DNA of 64,000 nucleotides from Aliikangiella sp965214955 (GTDB lineage: Bacteria > Pseudomonadota > Gammaproteobacteria > Enterobacterales > Kangiellaceae). Shown here piece by piece: positions 52,880-62,011 of the stretch. Both the position numbers and the translations under genes were made by a program. Each line of letters begins with the position of its first letter. Within the stretch, counting starts at the first letter, position 1. The DNA is taken from NCBI GenBank assembly GCA_965214955.1, contig CBDCCU010000009.1:310001-374000 (forward strand), in the 5' to 3' direction. The notes beneath the pieces were generated by a model. That model searched no databases, was not told the DNA's origin, and worked only from the letters and a program-made list of their open reading frames with translations.

Positions 52880-55800
52880 TTAAACTGTTTGTAATGGATC
52901 GCTGGCTAACTTGTCCGCTTCTTGCGAGTTAAATTGATCTGACTTACGACCAAACTGCAATAAGCTAGGTAAAAATATTAAAGTAAATATCGTACTAACG
53001 CTCATGCCACCAACAATTACCGCCGCAATTCCGCGATAAAGGCTCAGCACCCGCGCCAGGTATAATAAGTAGAGGTAACATTCCGCAAATGCTGGTTAAG
53101 GTACTCATTAAAATAGGGCGTAGCCTTAATCTTACTGCATTTCTTACCGCATCGGTACGAGACATTCCTTCGCTTTCACCTAGCCTTGTTTGATAAACCA
53201 ATAAAATGGCATTGTTAACCACTAATCCTAGCAAAATAATAAAGCCAATCATGGTTAATAAATCAAGCGGCTGAAAAATAAATAAGTCAGTAATTTGCAA
53301 CAACCCCAAACCGCCAATGGTTGCTAGTGGAATAGTTAATACCACCAATAAACTGTCTTTAAATGAGCGGGAAAAGCGCAGACATTAACAGATATAAAAT
53401 AAGTAATGCCAAAATAAAGCTTTGGCTCATGCTGGCGAGTGCTTCAGTTAATGCTTCGGCACTACCGCGATATTTAATTCCACCAGTTTCCGACAACTCA
53501 TTCATAATGGCAGGTGCGGCTTTTTCTTGGATGGTTTGGATCACTTCTTCAAGGCTTAAGTTTTCTGGCGGTGTTACTTGCAAAGTAATTGTTCGCTTTC
53601 TATCTACACGTCTAATTGAGCTAGGTCCTGCGGTTCTTATTAAATCAACCACTTCTCCCACAGGCTGAATACCTGCTTGTGGAGTATAAAGCGGAATTGC
53701 CGCAAGCTCTTCGGGTGACTGCCAGTCGGATGCTCTTAAATAAACATTAAGTCTTCTTTGTCCATTGAAGTAATCACCAAACATATAAACCATTGCCTAA
53801 AGCTCTAGAAATAGAAGCAACTTGTTGGCGAAGTCCAACCAGCTTCGGCAATTCGGCGCTCATTTGGGATCATTTGCAGTTCTGGCTCTGCTAATGTTAA
53901 ACCGGGTGTTGGTTGAATTCTGGCGCCAGGTAGTGCTGCACTAATAACACCAAATCCCACGTTGGCAGCACGTAAAAGTTCATCAACTTCATCGCCTTGA
54001 ATGTCTATGTCTACTCGTCTTCCGCCACCTAAGTTTTGAAATAGTTGTGCTTGAGATGCAAAAGCAATGGTGTCGGGAAAACCGCGTAAAATTTCCGAGT
54101 TAATGGTATTTACCAAGGCTTGAATATCATTAGGATCTTCGGCTCTACCACCCATAAATCCAAAGCTGCCAAAAAAACCTAACCATGTATGTTTTATTTT
54201 AGGCTTCTTTTTCGCCACTAAAATAAGGTTTTAAGCGCTCGTTAATTTTATCGCTCATTTCAAAACGAGCCGCTGGATAACTGAGTCCCGGAGGAGGCAG
54301 CACAAAAGCTCTAAACTGGTTTTGATTACCTTTTGGCAAATAATCAACCTTGGGGAAAATTAGCCAACTTCCAATAAGCGATAAACTCATTAAACCAAAC
54401 ACCCAAAATAACCGCTTTTTAGGGGTGCTGGTTATTTTCATTACGCCATTAGTAATAGCGCGCCACCAGTGTTCGTGAGGATCGTCTTCAACGGCTCTTT
54501 GCAAAAGTTTTCTTGCGGCTGTTGGCAGCACGGTAACGGCAATTAGCAATGATGCAATAACCGCTACTGCGATAGTTATGGCTAAATCAGCAAAAAGCTG
54601 TCCTGATACTTCTTCTAAGAAAGCAATGGGTAAAAATATGGCTACCGTAGTTGCGGTAGAAGCCATTAATGCTCCCCACACCTGAGTAGCACCTTTAAAC
54701 GAGGCATTATGTGCTGAGTCGCCTTTTTCTCGTAATCTAACAATATTTTCTAGTACAACAATGGCAGCATCAAGCACCATACCAACAGAAAATGCGAGTC
54801 CCGCCATAGAAATAATATTAAGGGTTCTCCCTGTTGAATACATAACTAACAAGGTAACAATAATAGATATAGGAATAGAAACCGCTACGATTAATGTCGC
54901 TCTAAAGGCTCTTAAAAACCACCACAGCACGGCAACAGCAAGTAACACGCCGATTAACAAGTTGTTTTGTACTAGGCTCATCGAGCGTTCGATATAAACA
55001 CTATCATCGTACATTTGAATAAGTTTTAAACCCGCACGTTTAAGCTCACCTTCATTAAGCTCTTTTGCTGCGGCCTTTAAGGATTTCATCACCTCAATAA
55101 CATTAACACCTGGCTCCGATTGCACATTCATGGCAATGGCGGGTTCTCCGTCTAAGGTAAGAATGCCTGTGCGATCTTGTAGTGACATAGAAACATCAGC
55201 AACATCTTTAAGCAAAACAGGTTTACCATCGCGCCATTCTAAAACCATTTCTTGCAATTGTTTTATGCCGTACTTGCCCGAAAAACGAAGTGTGTACTTA
55301 CGTCTACCAATTTCATTAAAACCACCAGAACTATCGGTATTGTTGGCTAATGTGGCCGCTAGGCTAGGAATATTAAGACCTAACGCAGCCGCTTTGTATG
55401 GATTAAAGGTTATTCTTAGCTCTGATTGTAAGCCGCCAAAAGCATTGGTTTCGGATATACCAGGCACGCGTTCTAGCCGTGTTTGAATAATTTCTTCTAC
55501 ATAGTCTTGATAACCAGCAATATCCTTAGGGTTATCATCTTGTGGCTTAATAGCAAACCAAGCAATTGCCGAAAAAGTTCTATCACCACCTACGTTAATG
55601 ACAGGTTCGGTAGCATCGGGCGGATAATTGGCAACTTGGTTAAGTGCGTTCATTACATCAATTAATGCACGTTCTAGGTTAGCCCCTGTTTGATAACGCA
55701 AGGTAATTCTGCCTTGTCCTTGAGATGAAGAAGACTCTAGCGAAACTAAACCCTGTAGTCCTTTTAAAACATCTTCTTGGCGCTCTACAATTTCCGCTTC

Positions 55801-55977
55801 CATTTCCTCAGGTGCCGCGCCGCGCCAACTCGTTGATATAGAAATTTCTGGCTGACTAACATCGGGGGTTAATTGAATAGGTAGTTTAAATAAACTAATA
55901 AGACCAAATAACCCAAATAGCAATATGGCAACAATTACTGCGGTAGGGTTTTTAAGAGAAGCTTGGGTTAATGTCAT
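52880..55977 (-). pseudogene. RND efflux pump (AcrB/HAE1-like), five +1 frameshifts
   Basis: The protein would have about 1030 residues and twelve transmembrane helices, with typical RND blocks SWRGAAPEEMEAEIVERQED, VGMVLDAAIVVLENI and, late, GFIILLGLVVNNAILLVYQ. Reading is intact to residue 590, then needs one base removed at each of ~54204-54212, 53836-53840, 53779-53781 (A run), 53369-53371 (G run) and 53041-53042. With these repaired the sequence runs smoothly to a stop at 52880-52882. Each lesion is a single extra base. The membrane-fusion gene upstream has a sixth. Real decay and assembly errors are both possible. Confidence 0.85.
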
Positions 55978-55996
55978 TTTATATTATTCCCAACGG

Positions 55997-57068
55997 TTAC
56001 ATACCAGATACTAAATCTTGGTTATTATTTTTAATTTGAACAGCTTGGCCTGCTCTAAGCCTTTCTGCGCCGCGAATAACAATTTTATCACCCGCTTTAA
56101 CATCACCAATAACTTCAACTAACTCACCTGCGCCAATACCGATAGTTACAGGCACTTGCACGGCTTTATTGGTCTTGACTTACTTTAAAAATACTAGCGC
56201 CATCTCTTCTTAATACCAATGCATCCCTTGGCACCGCGAGCACTTTTTTAGTATCACCATTAGCTACTGCCACCTTTACGCTTAAACCAACGGGCCAATT
56301 AAATTCTGCAACATCTAGCCTTACTTCCATAAGATGAGAGCGGCTATCAGCCACAGGCACTAGTGTTTTTATATTGGCCATACCTTGCCCAATAGCTGAC
56401 TCAATTGCCAATACCTTAATTTGAGTTAAATGAGGATAAGCCGTAATAGGAGCAAAAACCGAAGCTTCTAAGTTTTGGGTTTCAACCAGTCGAATAATTG
56501 CCGTGCTGTTTTCAACATACTCACCCTGACTACGCAAACGCTCGGCAATAATGCCATCAAACGGCGCTCTCATTTTGGTATAACCTAGCCTTTGCTCAGT
56601 TTGTGCAAGTTGTGCTTTGGCTGCGGCAAGGTTGCCTTTAGCCACGTCGCGCTCAGAAATGGTTTGATCTAAATCGGTTTTGGCTGATAGGTTTCTTTTA
56701 GCAAGAGCAGACTTTCGGGTTACTTCAGAGCTTAAATATTCCAAACGCGATTTAGCATTTTGCACACTGGCTAAATTTTCTTGCTTTTGTAGCATCAAGG
56801 TTGAGTCATCAATTTGCGCGATAATGTCGCCACGCTTAACTTCTGCCCCTAGTTCAGCCAAACTAATTAGTCGCCCTGATACCTCGGCTGCAAGCTGAGA
56901 GTTATTACGACTAACCACCGTGCCCGAAACCCAAGCAACCGGCGCTAAAGACTTAAGCTCGGCCTCAATCACATTAACATTAGCTGGAGGCGCTTGTTGA
57001 GCGCTAGCTTGAAAGCTAATAACACCGAATAAAATAATATAACTGAGTAATAAGTATGTGTTTTTCAT
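55997..57068 (-). pseudogene. RND efflux membrane-fusion (adaptor) protein, one +1 frameshift
   Basis: I start it at ATG 57068, beginning a signal peptide (NTYLLLSYIILFG...SAQ). It has HlyD-type lipoyl halves (VSGTVVSRNNSQLAAEVSGRLI and GAEVKRGDIIAQID), a coiled-coil hairpin (~95-175) and beta-barrel domains. After IFKVSQD the frame is lost by one extra base in the GG at 56171-56172 (plus strand). Removing it restores NKAVQVPVTIGIGAGELVE and the stop at 55997. It pairs with the pump gene 19 bases downstream; no outer-membrane channel gene is near by. Confidence 0.85.
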
Positions 57069-57294
57069 GAAATATTTTCCGAAAGAAATTTTAATTCTTC
57101 TTACTTTAAATTCTGTTAAGTTCTTAACTAAAGTATATATAAGCAATAATAGCCTACTTTAGCGAAAGTGGATTATATAGAACCTTTAAATATAATCGCG
57201 GCAAAGTCGGTAGAGTGACAATTTTCTCACACAAGTCGCTGATGTATTAGAGAAAGTAATTCAGGGATTGTTACAAATGATGAATTCAGTAGAT

Positions 57295-57396
57295 AACTAC
57301 TAATTTTTTAAAAAATTAGTAGTTGATTGATAAAAACTAAATAAATGTTTTATATTTCAGTAGGTTAGTAATTAGTAGTTTGAGTATTATTTTGAT
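57295..57396. repeat. ~100-bp palindromic repeat, copy A
   Basis: It starts with a perfect 30-bp palindrome (57295-57324; half AACTACTAATTTTTT) followed by ~70 bases including TGTTTTATATTTCAG and TAGGTTAGTAAT. Copy B at 58549 aligns over the whole length, in the same orientation. A and B enclose the 121-residue gene and the Fic remnant. Confidence 0.6.
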
Positions 57397-57407
57397 AAAC
57401 AGAATAT

Positions 57408-57773
57408 TTACCTTACTCTATAAATACCATCCTTAATATAAACAGGCTCAGTAACAGTATATCTCTGACCTTTAAACCATGCTTGAGTTGTAATATTTAC
57501 TATGTATTCATTTTTGTTAGCTTTTAGCCATTTACTCGGATAATTAATAACTTTCTCATAATCTTTTTTAGATCTAATACCGAGTTTGCCCAAATTAGAA
57601 AACTCAACTTTCGATATATCAATTTGAGTTTGCCCAACCTCGATAAAGCATTTGTTCATTATATTATTTTTGCAGACAGCCCTAGCTTTTTTATTATTGC
57701 TCCAAAGCTCAACTGTATCTGCGTTTGTAAACTGTGAAAATACCAATAAAATTAAAAGCCAATGTCGTTTCAT
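57408..57773 (-). CDS. Hypothetical exported protein
   Basis: This 121-residue protein has a signal peptide (KRHWLLILLVFSQFTNA) and a small mature domain with two cysteines (ARAVCKNNIMNKCFIEV) that may form a disulfide, and a predicted beta-rich end (FKGQRYTVTEPVYIKDGIYRV). I do not recognise a family. It lies between repeat A and the tail fragment of a duplicated gene, in accessory-looking DNA. Confidence 0.5.
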   Translation of the reverse strand: MKRHWLLILLVFSQFTNADTVELWSNNKKARAVCKNNIMNKCFIEVGQTQIDISKVEFSNLGKLGIRSKKDYEKVINYPSKWLKANKNEYIVNITTQAWFKGQRYTVTEPVYIKDGIYRVR

Positions 57774-57803
57774 TATTTAAGCCCTTAAAAATCACCTTTT
57801 CAT

Positions 57804-57902
57804 TCAATAATTAAAGCTATCTTTATTTCTTCCTAAATAAAAATTTAAAACACCGTCGATAGGCTCATGGTTAAAAATAAAGCTGGCATCAGGATTTTGC
57901 CA
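57804..57902 (-). pseudogene. 3' end of a duplicated copy of the gene at 59489
   Basis: Read on the minus strand, this gives 32 residues (WQNPDASFIFNHEPIDGV... NKDSFNY) nearly identical to the C-terminus of the 237-residue protein at 59489-60202, including its stop codon. Similarity at base level extends to about 57910. The rest of that copy is missing and is replaced upstream by the Fic fragment. Confidence 0.8.
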
Positions 57903-58534
57903 GTCTTGCCTTCATCTTCCTTATCAAGAGTCCCTTCGGTAAGAATTTTATGAAGCTCAAAAATCATTGATGGCGTAAGTGTTTCATCCTTATATTCCCG
58001 AATAAAGGTCATTGCTTTATGATTATTAAAGATCATTTTCTCAGAGTGATCTTTAGGCGTTCTACCTGTTCTAATCATCTCTTTTGCAATTTGCCTAGTT
58101 GTTGATGCTCCCTCCAGTTGACTTGAACTAATTGCTTCTTCTATTAAAGATTTAATCAGGTAGCTTTGCTTTGTTTTGGCATTTATAACAGCTTCATCTG
58201 TTTTAAAAGTGCCAGTAGCATTTTCACTTATCCATAGAATTTCCTTCATTACAATATCAGGCACTGAAAATACTATTGAATTACCCGATTTATCTTTGAA
58301 CGGCAGTTTTTTAGTAATTTTCTGCCTAGCTTGCTTAGTGGCAAACCAATACAGTTCACTATTAAACCCTTCTGGCGGAGGAAGATGTCTTAATTTATCC
58401 TAATGTAAATACCTTCCTTTGCTATCACAGGGACCTATTGCAGATTCGAACAAAAGCTTTAGTTTATTTAAATCGGCACTCTTAAGGATCTCGTGAAATT
58501 TGTGAATTGACGGTGGTGATAGCGGCACTTTCAT
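57903..58534 (-). pseudogene. Fic-family protein remnant (N-terminal part)
   Basis: The start at ATG 58534 gives KVPLSPPSIHKFHEIL, and the frame continues through a TAG at 58400-58402, where the family pattern (YLH-DKLRHLPPPEGFNSELYWFA) suggests tryptophan. It then runs through IKSLIEEAISSSQLEGAST, the inhibitory-helix region, to EDEGKTG, where homology stops and the tail of another gene begins. The catalytic HPFxDGNGR motif is lost. So the AMP-transferase core is absent and there is a nonsense change as well. Expression of the shorter frame from 58264 would yield a fragment only. Confidence 0.8.
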
Positions 58535-58548
58535 CAGTTTTTCAATAT

Positions 58549-58650
58549 ATCTACTAATTTCAATAAAATTAGTAGATAATCAGCGAAAAGTAAATATATT
58601 GTTTATATTTCAAATGGTTAGCTTCTGATATGTTGAGTAATATTTAATTG
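58549..58650. repeat. ~100-bp palindromic repeat, copy B
   Basis: ATCTACTAATTT and AAATTAGTAGAT (58549-58576) form the palindrome; the following TTGTTTATATTTCAAATGG and GTTAG match copy A. It ends 15 bases before the Fic start on the minus strand, so it would lie in that gene's promoter. Confidence 0.6.
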
Positions 58651-58696
58651 GTATTTTATTTTTTAGATCGATTTATATTAGAAGCTTAAAGTATTA

Positions 58697-59146
58697 TCAC
58701 AAATTGACGCGAAGTCGCACCATATCAATACAACGAATACCATTTTCAAAAATTGGCTCTGGGTAAGAGTCAAAGAAATTTGGCTCTATACTGTGCATTC
58801 TAAATCCACACTTTTGATAAAGAGCCAGTTGAGAAAGGCTTGAATTGCCAGTTCCAACCTCAATACTTTTTGCTCCTAATTGCTGTGCGAGTTGTTTTAT
58901 CTCATTAATTAGAGCTTTTGCTACCCCTTTCCCTTGGTATTCATCTAAAACAGCTATATTTTTTAACTCAAATACTTTTGCTGTTTCAACAAGTACCGCT
59001 ACACCAACAAACAAATCATTGTTTCTACAAACTAATATTTTTGAATTAGGCAAATAAGATAAAATTGCTTTTTTATTAGGATCAGCAGTTAACAATAAGC
59101 TCATCAATTCAAGTGTTAGCTCTTTATCATATAGTTCGATATTCAT
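58697..59146 (-). CDS. GNAT-family N-acetyltransferase
   Basis: This 149-residue enzyme has the acetyl-CoA-binding motif A (LKNIAVLDEYQGKGVAKALINEI, with Q-x-x-G-x-G/A at ~78-83) and motif B (LALYQKCGFRM). The end YPEPIFENGIRCIDMVRL is common in the YobR-like group. The acceptor is unknown. It stands alone on the minus strand between repeat B and an antitoxin-like gene. Confidence 0.8.
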   Translation of the reverse strand: MNIELYDKELTLELMSLLLTADPNKKAILSYLPNSKILVCRNNDLFVGVAVLVETAKVFELKNIAVLDEYQGKGVAKALINEIKQLAQQLGAKSIEVGTGNSSLSQLALYQKCGFRMHSIEPNFFDSYPEPIFENGIRCIDMVRLRVNL

Positions 59147-59224
59147 TTTAATTTTACTTTTTGGAATCTCAAGCAGGTAATTACTTAGTACTTTATTTAT
59201 ATTTACAGCTTATTAAAGTTTTTA

Positions 59225-59440
59225 CTAAGCATCTACATCATCCCACAACGAGTCAATTGAATGTGTTTTGCCACCTTTTACATCTTGCCATCCTTCGATA
59301 AAATTTTCTTTAGCGCTAGGCATGGTCACTCCCTCTCGGAACGAATGTACTATGCGAAGTAGCAGTGGTCGAAATTCTTCTGGTATTTGCTCGATTTCAT
59401 CAATTAGCTGTTGAGTATAATCAGGATCAAAGGTTGCCAT
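59225..59440 (-). CDS. Antitoxin-like small protein without a partner toxin
   Basis: This 71-residue protein has a helical N-terminus (YTQQLIDEIEQIPEEFRPLLLRIVHSFREGV) and a C-terminal toxin-wrapping type motif ENFIEGWQDVKGGKTHSIDSLWDD, as seen in several antitoxins next to RelE/ParE toxins. A perfect inverted repeat lies ten bases before its start. No toxin follows; the next gene, 78 bases on, is an ordinary GNAT enzyme. It is probably a solitary antitoxin. Confidence 0.5.
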   Translation of the reverse strand: MATFDPDYTQQLIDEIEQIPEEFRPLLLRIVHSFREGVTMPSAKENFIEGWQDVKGGKTHSIDSLWDDVDA

Positions 59441-59450
59441 TATGCCGTCC

Positions 59451-59467
59451 TCACAACAATATTGTGA
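59451..59467 (-). promoter_or_regulatory. Inverted repeat upstream of the antitoxin-like gene
   Basis: TCACAA and TTGTGA with a 5-base centre form an operator-like palindrome close to the start codon, where antitoxin autorepression usually acts. Confidence 0.45.
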
Positions 59468-59488
59468 CGTTCAAAATTATCTTTTTGC

Positions 59489-60202
59489 TCAATAATTAAA
59501 GCTATCTTTATTTCTTCCTAAATAAAAATTTAATACACCGTCAATAGGCTCATGGTTAAAAATAAAGCTGGCATCAGGCTCTTGCCAACCTTGCTCAGAC
59601 AAAGACTGACTCAAAATGCTTGCTGCATGAAAAGGATCTACATCTTGCGCATAGATTGATAGTTTACAGATAGACTCTTTACAAGAAACAGAGTCGAGGG
59701 TGAGCGCTGAAAAAGCTTCTGAAGAAAATAACCTAACAACATTATTTTCATATGAAGATGCCCATAAAAAATCAACACCTTGATTAGAAAACTGATTATT
59801 TGCCTGCTTAACCGGATCAAAGTTTTTATCACTCATCATCTTTTGTGCAAATTTTTCAAGCGTATCGGGTAGCTCTGTTTCTGGAGTTGGCTTTTTAGTA
59901 ATCTCTTGAGCTTCTGATGATTTTTTAAATTTATTTTTTTCTTTTTCTAATAACAACTCCGTATGTATTATGTTTTCTTTAAGCTCTAAGTTTGTCGTTT
60001 GCAATAGTTGTTGTTTATTTAACAGTAGCCTTGCTGATTCTTTTAAATTTTCTATCTCTTGCTGTTGATCTTTATATAAGTTATCAAAATTAATCGTATC
60101 CTCGATTTCTTTATTAGCAGGTTCACTAAATAATTGAGTAATTAACACTATATTAATGGTTAAAGAAATAACTAAGAAAATAAGTAAATATTTATTTTTC
60201 AT
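59489..60202 (-). CDS. Hypothetical membrane-anchored coiled-coil protein
   Basis: This 237-residue protein has one N-terminal helix (LLIFLVISLTINIVLITQLF, ~5-24), a coiled coil (~33-90) and a globular C-terminal domain (~110-237). The latter has FLWASSYENNVVRLF and SVSCKESICKLSIYA, a two-cysteine pattern common in secreted gammaproteobacterial proteins that probably makes a disulfide. No named family is recognised. The last 32 codons occur again at 57804 as a fragment, so the gene was once duplicated. Confidence 0.6.
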   Translation of the reverse strand: MKNKYLLIFLVISLTINIVLITQLFSEPANKEIEDTINFDNLYKDQQQEIENLKESARLLLNKQQLLQTTNLELKENIIHTELLLEKEKNKFKKSSEAQEITKKPTPETELPDTLEKFAQKMMSDKNFDPVKQANNQFSNQGVDFLWASSYENNVVRLFSSEAFSALTLDSVSCKESICKLSIYAQDVDPFHAASILSQSLSEQGWQEPDASFIFNHEPIDGVLNFYLGRNKDSFNY

Positions 60203-60302
60203 TCTAAACCTTAGAAGATTTATTTTTTATCATAATATACTAAATCAAAATACTTGCTCAATGACAGCCTCAAATAAAAGTAAGGTTATTTTATCTTTCC
60301 AC

Positions 60303-60674
60303 CTATTTTACCTTCCCACCCAACCTAACCACTTCAATTTCAACCCGCTTAATCTCCCGCATTAATGAGCTTCTGTTCATTTCCATCCAAACCCATTGTT
60401 TCATGGCGATTTGCGCTATTACGGCTATAACCGTGCAAAATCCCCAATAGGTTTGATCATTGATGTTTTCAGCAGTAAAAAATTCATAACCACACCAAAG
60501 CATTAATCCTGTTACCACTAAAATAACAATATTAACTACCCATACCCAAGCACCTAAACCGTTTTTAAATGATCCCGCCACCATATCAAATAGTCCTTGC
60601 TTGTCATTTAAAATGGCATCAATTTCGTTAGCTTCACTTTCTAACTCATCTTTAATTTTTTTATCTAAATTCAT
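60303..60674 (-). CDS. DUF6768-like membrane protein in sigma-factor operon
   Basis: The start at ATG 60674 behind GAGGAT gives 123 residues: a short acidic N-terminus, two transmembrane helices (~45-66 and 75-95) and the C-terminal WVWMEMNRSSLMREIKRVEIEVVRLGG, typical of DUF6768 proteins found next to ECF sigma factors. It follows the sigma gene immediately (13-base gap or overlap depending on start) and may modulate it at the membrane. Confidence 0.65.
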   Translation of the reverse strand: MNLDKKIKDELESEANEIDAILNDKQGLFDMVAGSFKNGLGAWVWVVNIVILVVTGLMLWCGYEFFTAENINDQTYWGFCTVIAVIAQIAMKQWVWMEMNRSSLMREIKRVEIEVVRLGGKVK

Positions 60675-60687
60675 GGCTTTATCCTCA

Positions 60688-61221
60688 CTAACATTCAAAT
60701 TTTGTTTTCAACAATTTTCTAGCTCTGTTTAATCTCGACTTCACGGTTCCAGCAGGAATTTTTAATACTGCGGCTATTTCGCTAATTTTTAATTCATCTA
60801 AATAAAATAAGTGAATCATTTGCTTTTCTATTGGCGGCATTTTTTCAATTGCTTGATGAACCTCATCGCTTTGATCAATCGCTTGTTCAACGGCTAATAA
60901 ATGCTCTGTTTCATTAAATGACTCGCTGCGATCATCTTGTTTAGCCCTATGTCTAACAAGATCTAAACTGCACCAACGTACTAGCCGATAGATCCAACTT
61001 TTAAACGCTCTGGGATCATTAATTTGTTGAATACTTTTAGCAGTTTTAATCCATGCTTCTTGGGTTGCATCTTGAGCTAATTCGGAGCTGTTGGTAATTT
61101 TATAAGCAAAACGTAATAACGATTTTTGATAATTTTTAAACAATAACTGAAAGGCTTTTTCATTGCCTTGTTGCGCGGCAATCACTAAAAGATCTTGTTC
61201 AGCTTGGTTAAATATTGTCAT
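60688..61221 (-). CDS. ECF RNA polymerase sigma factor
   Basis: Region 2 (FKNYQKSLLRFAYKITNSSELAQDATQEAWIKTAKSI with DATQEA) and region 4 (MPPIEKQMIHLFYLDELKISEIAAVLKIPAGTVKSRLNRARKLL) are complete, so it should recruit polymerase to a small regulon. I use ATG 61221 because similarity begins there; an ATG at 61254 is also possible. There is no strong ribosome site for either. The gene behind it is a DUF6768-like membrane protein. Confidence 0.85.
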   Translation of the reverse strand: MTIFNQAEQDLLVIAAQQGNEKAFQLLFKNYQKSLLRFAYKITNSSELAQDATQEAWIKTAKSIQQINDPRAFKSWIYRLVRWCSLDLVRHRAKQDDRSESFNETEHLLAVEQAIDQSDEVHQAIEKMPPIEKQMIHLFYLDELKISEIAAVLKIPAGTVKSRLNRARKLLKTKFEC

Positions 61222-61314
61222 TAAAAGCGATACTACATTTTTATTTGTATTCATTATTATGACGAATAACATTCAATTTAGGTTCATTTTGTTTTGCCAT
61301 TCAATAAATATTAT

Positions 61315-61335
61315 GTATATACTTGTGGTATATAG
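61315..61335 (+). promoter_or_regulatory. Operator-like repeat upstream of vapB
   Basis: GTATATAC (61315-61322) and GTATATAG (61328-61335) are near-identical self-complementary boxes 13 bases apart, 20 bases before the vapB start, fitting VapBC-type autoregulation. Confidence 0.4.
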
Positions 61336-61354
61336 CGCTTTTTGGGAGATATTT

Positions 61355-61591
61355 ATGCAACATAAAGGTACGGTATTTGTTAATAATCGAACCCAAGCGG
61401 TTAGGCTTCCTGCCGAAACACGGTTTCCAGAAAACATTAAAAAAGTTGTTGTTAGAGTCGTTGGCAACGAAAGGATTTTGTCTCCCGTTGATAATGTATG
61501 GGATAGCTTTTTTATGTCTACTGAAACGGTTTCTGATGACTTTATGAATGAAAGAGCCTCACAAACTCAGTCAGAAAGAGAAAGTTTTTAA
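61355..61591 (+). CDS. vapB: VapB-type antitoxin
   Basis: This 78-residue antitoxin has an AbrB/SpoVT-like N-terminus (GTVFVNNRTQAVRLPAETRFP) that should bind DNA, and a C-terminal tail (FMNERASQTQSERE) that would wrap the toxin. ATG 61355 is preceded by GGGAG. The TAA stop shares its last A with the ATG of vapC, so the two are translationally coupled. The partner toxin is frameshifted. Confidence 0.82.
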   Translation: MQHKGTVFVNNRTQAVRLPAETRFPENIKKVVVRVVGNERILSPVDNVWDSFFMSTETVSDDFMNERASQTQSERESF

Positions 61592-61991
61592 TGCTGAAAT
61601 ATCTATTAGATACCAATATTTGTATCTATGTAATTAAAAGGAAGCCAATAGAAGTCTTAGACAAATTTAATGAAAATCTGGACAATTGTCCATTTCGTCA
61701 ATCACCTTGTCTGAATTATTTCATGGGGCTGAAAAAAGCGAATTTGTGGCAAAAAATTTACGGATCATAGAAGACTTCTGTTCACGCCTTGAAGTATTAC
61801 CTTACAATGAAAAAGCCGCTGCTCACTATGGCGCTATACGCTCAAACTTAGAAAAGCGAGGGCAAATTATTGGTGTAAACGACCTTCACATTGCTGGTCA
61901 TGCTCGTAGTGAAGGTCTAGTGTTGGTCAGCAATAATTTAAAGGAATTTGATCGTGTAGAAGGTTTGCGAACTGAAAATTGGATCAGTTAA
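61591..61991 (+). pseudogene. vapC: VapC-type PIN toxin, frameshifted
   Basis: It starts MLKYLLDTNICIYVIKRKP, with the first PIN acidic residue (LLDTN), but after NENLD the frame is lost. A second frame from ~61686 continues SISSITLSELFHGAEKSEF, NEKAAAHYGAIRSNLEKRG, then GVNDLHIAGHA with further acidic residues and LVSNNLKEFDRVEGL. One base is missing around 61680-61687. The predicted repaired toxin has ~133 residues and a complete PIN site. Loss of toxin with an intact antitoxin is a common end state, unless the base is a sequence error. Confidence 0.82.
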
Positions 61992-62011
61992 CAAACCCGC
62001 TTTCAATTAAG

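Noticed and set aside
58697..59440. A toxin-antitoxin pair formed by the antitoxin-like gene and the GNAT gene.
   Set aside because: The GNAT protein looks like an ordinary acetyltransferase and the antitoxin is not of the ribbon-helix-helix type that accompanies GNAT toxins; the gap is 78 bases.
57147..61991. An integron cassette array (several small minus-strand genes with palindromic spacers).
   Set aside because: The palindromes lack the RYYYAAC/GTTRRRY cores of attC sites, spacers between the other genes are not palindromic, and no integrase is visible.
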